A DNA stretch of 6,680 bases from assembly GCA_946538875.1 (NCBI GenBank), contig CAMNHD010000088.1, positions 1 to 6,680 of the forward strand. The letters run 5' to 3'. This DNA comes from an uncultured Treponema sp. GTDB taxonomy: Bacteria; Spirochaetota; Spirochaetia; Treponematales; Treponemataceae. Below are positions 6,672 to 6,680 of this stretch, piece by piece; the stretch's first letter is position 1, and the number at the start of each line of letters is the position of its first letter. The notes below the pieces were generated by a model. The model was not told the DNA's origin and made no database searches. It worked only from the letters and a program-made list of their open reading frames with translations. Both the position numbers and the translations under genes were made by a program.

Positions 6672-6680
6672 CAGCAGGGG

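Noticed and set aside
1..6680. CRISPR arrays, tRNA or rRNA genes, insertion sequences, attachment sites
   Set aside because: No spaced direct repeats, cloverleaf, rRNA-like sequence, transposase frame or terminal inverted repeats could be seen on either strand.

Overview
The window looks like bacterial chromosomal DNA carrying a carbohydrate-uptake locus. Two divergent transcription units share a roughly 190-base control region. Tight spacing, strong Shine-Dalgarno sites and a lipoprotein-anchored binding protein with two LplB/LplC-like permeases suggest a host-associated or gut saccharolytic bacterium. A Treponema-like spirochaete is my first guess, and a Lachnospiraceae or Paenibacillus-type firmicute is the alternative. 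There is no rRNA or marker gene, so this is an inference with low-to-moderate confidence.

Layout. On the minus strand, reading from the centre to the left edge, come an LplB/YteP-like permease (3100-2120), an LplC/YtcP-like permease (2094-1213) and the first 372 residues of a lipoprotein solute-binding protein (1116 to beyond base 1). On the plus strand, 3289-6642 encodes one very large cytoplasmic protein (1117 residues with the start preferred here, 1132 with an upstream ATG). It carries, in order, motif blocks resembling those of inverting GH94-type glycoside phosphorylases. Bases 3101-3288 hold a plausible sigma-70 promoter for the large gene, a weaker candidate for the transporter operon, and a set of related 8-9-base elements that could be an operator.

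How the genes could work together. The binding protein would capture an oligosaccharide outside the membrane and the two permeases would import it. No ATPase gene is present, so a shared MsmX/UgpC-type ATPase encoded elsewhere is expected. The large enzyme would then cleave the imported sugar with phosphate in the cytoplasm, saving ATP. The substrate cannot be read from the sequence; beta-linked gluco-oligosaccharides are the natural first hypothesis, because the enzymes of this size in related families act on them.

No tRNA, rRNA, CRISPR, insertion sequence or phage gene was seen. The many other open frames overlapping these genes are shadows.
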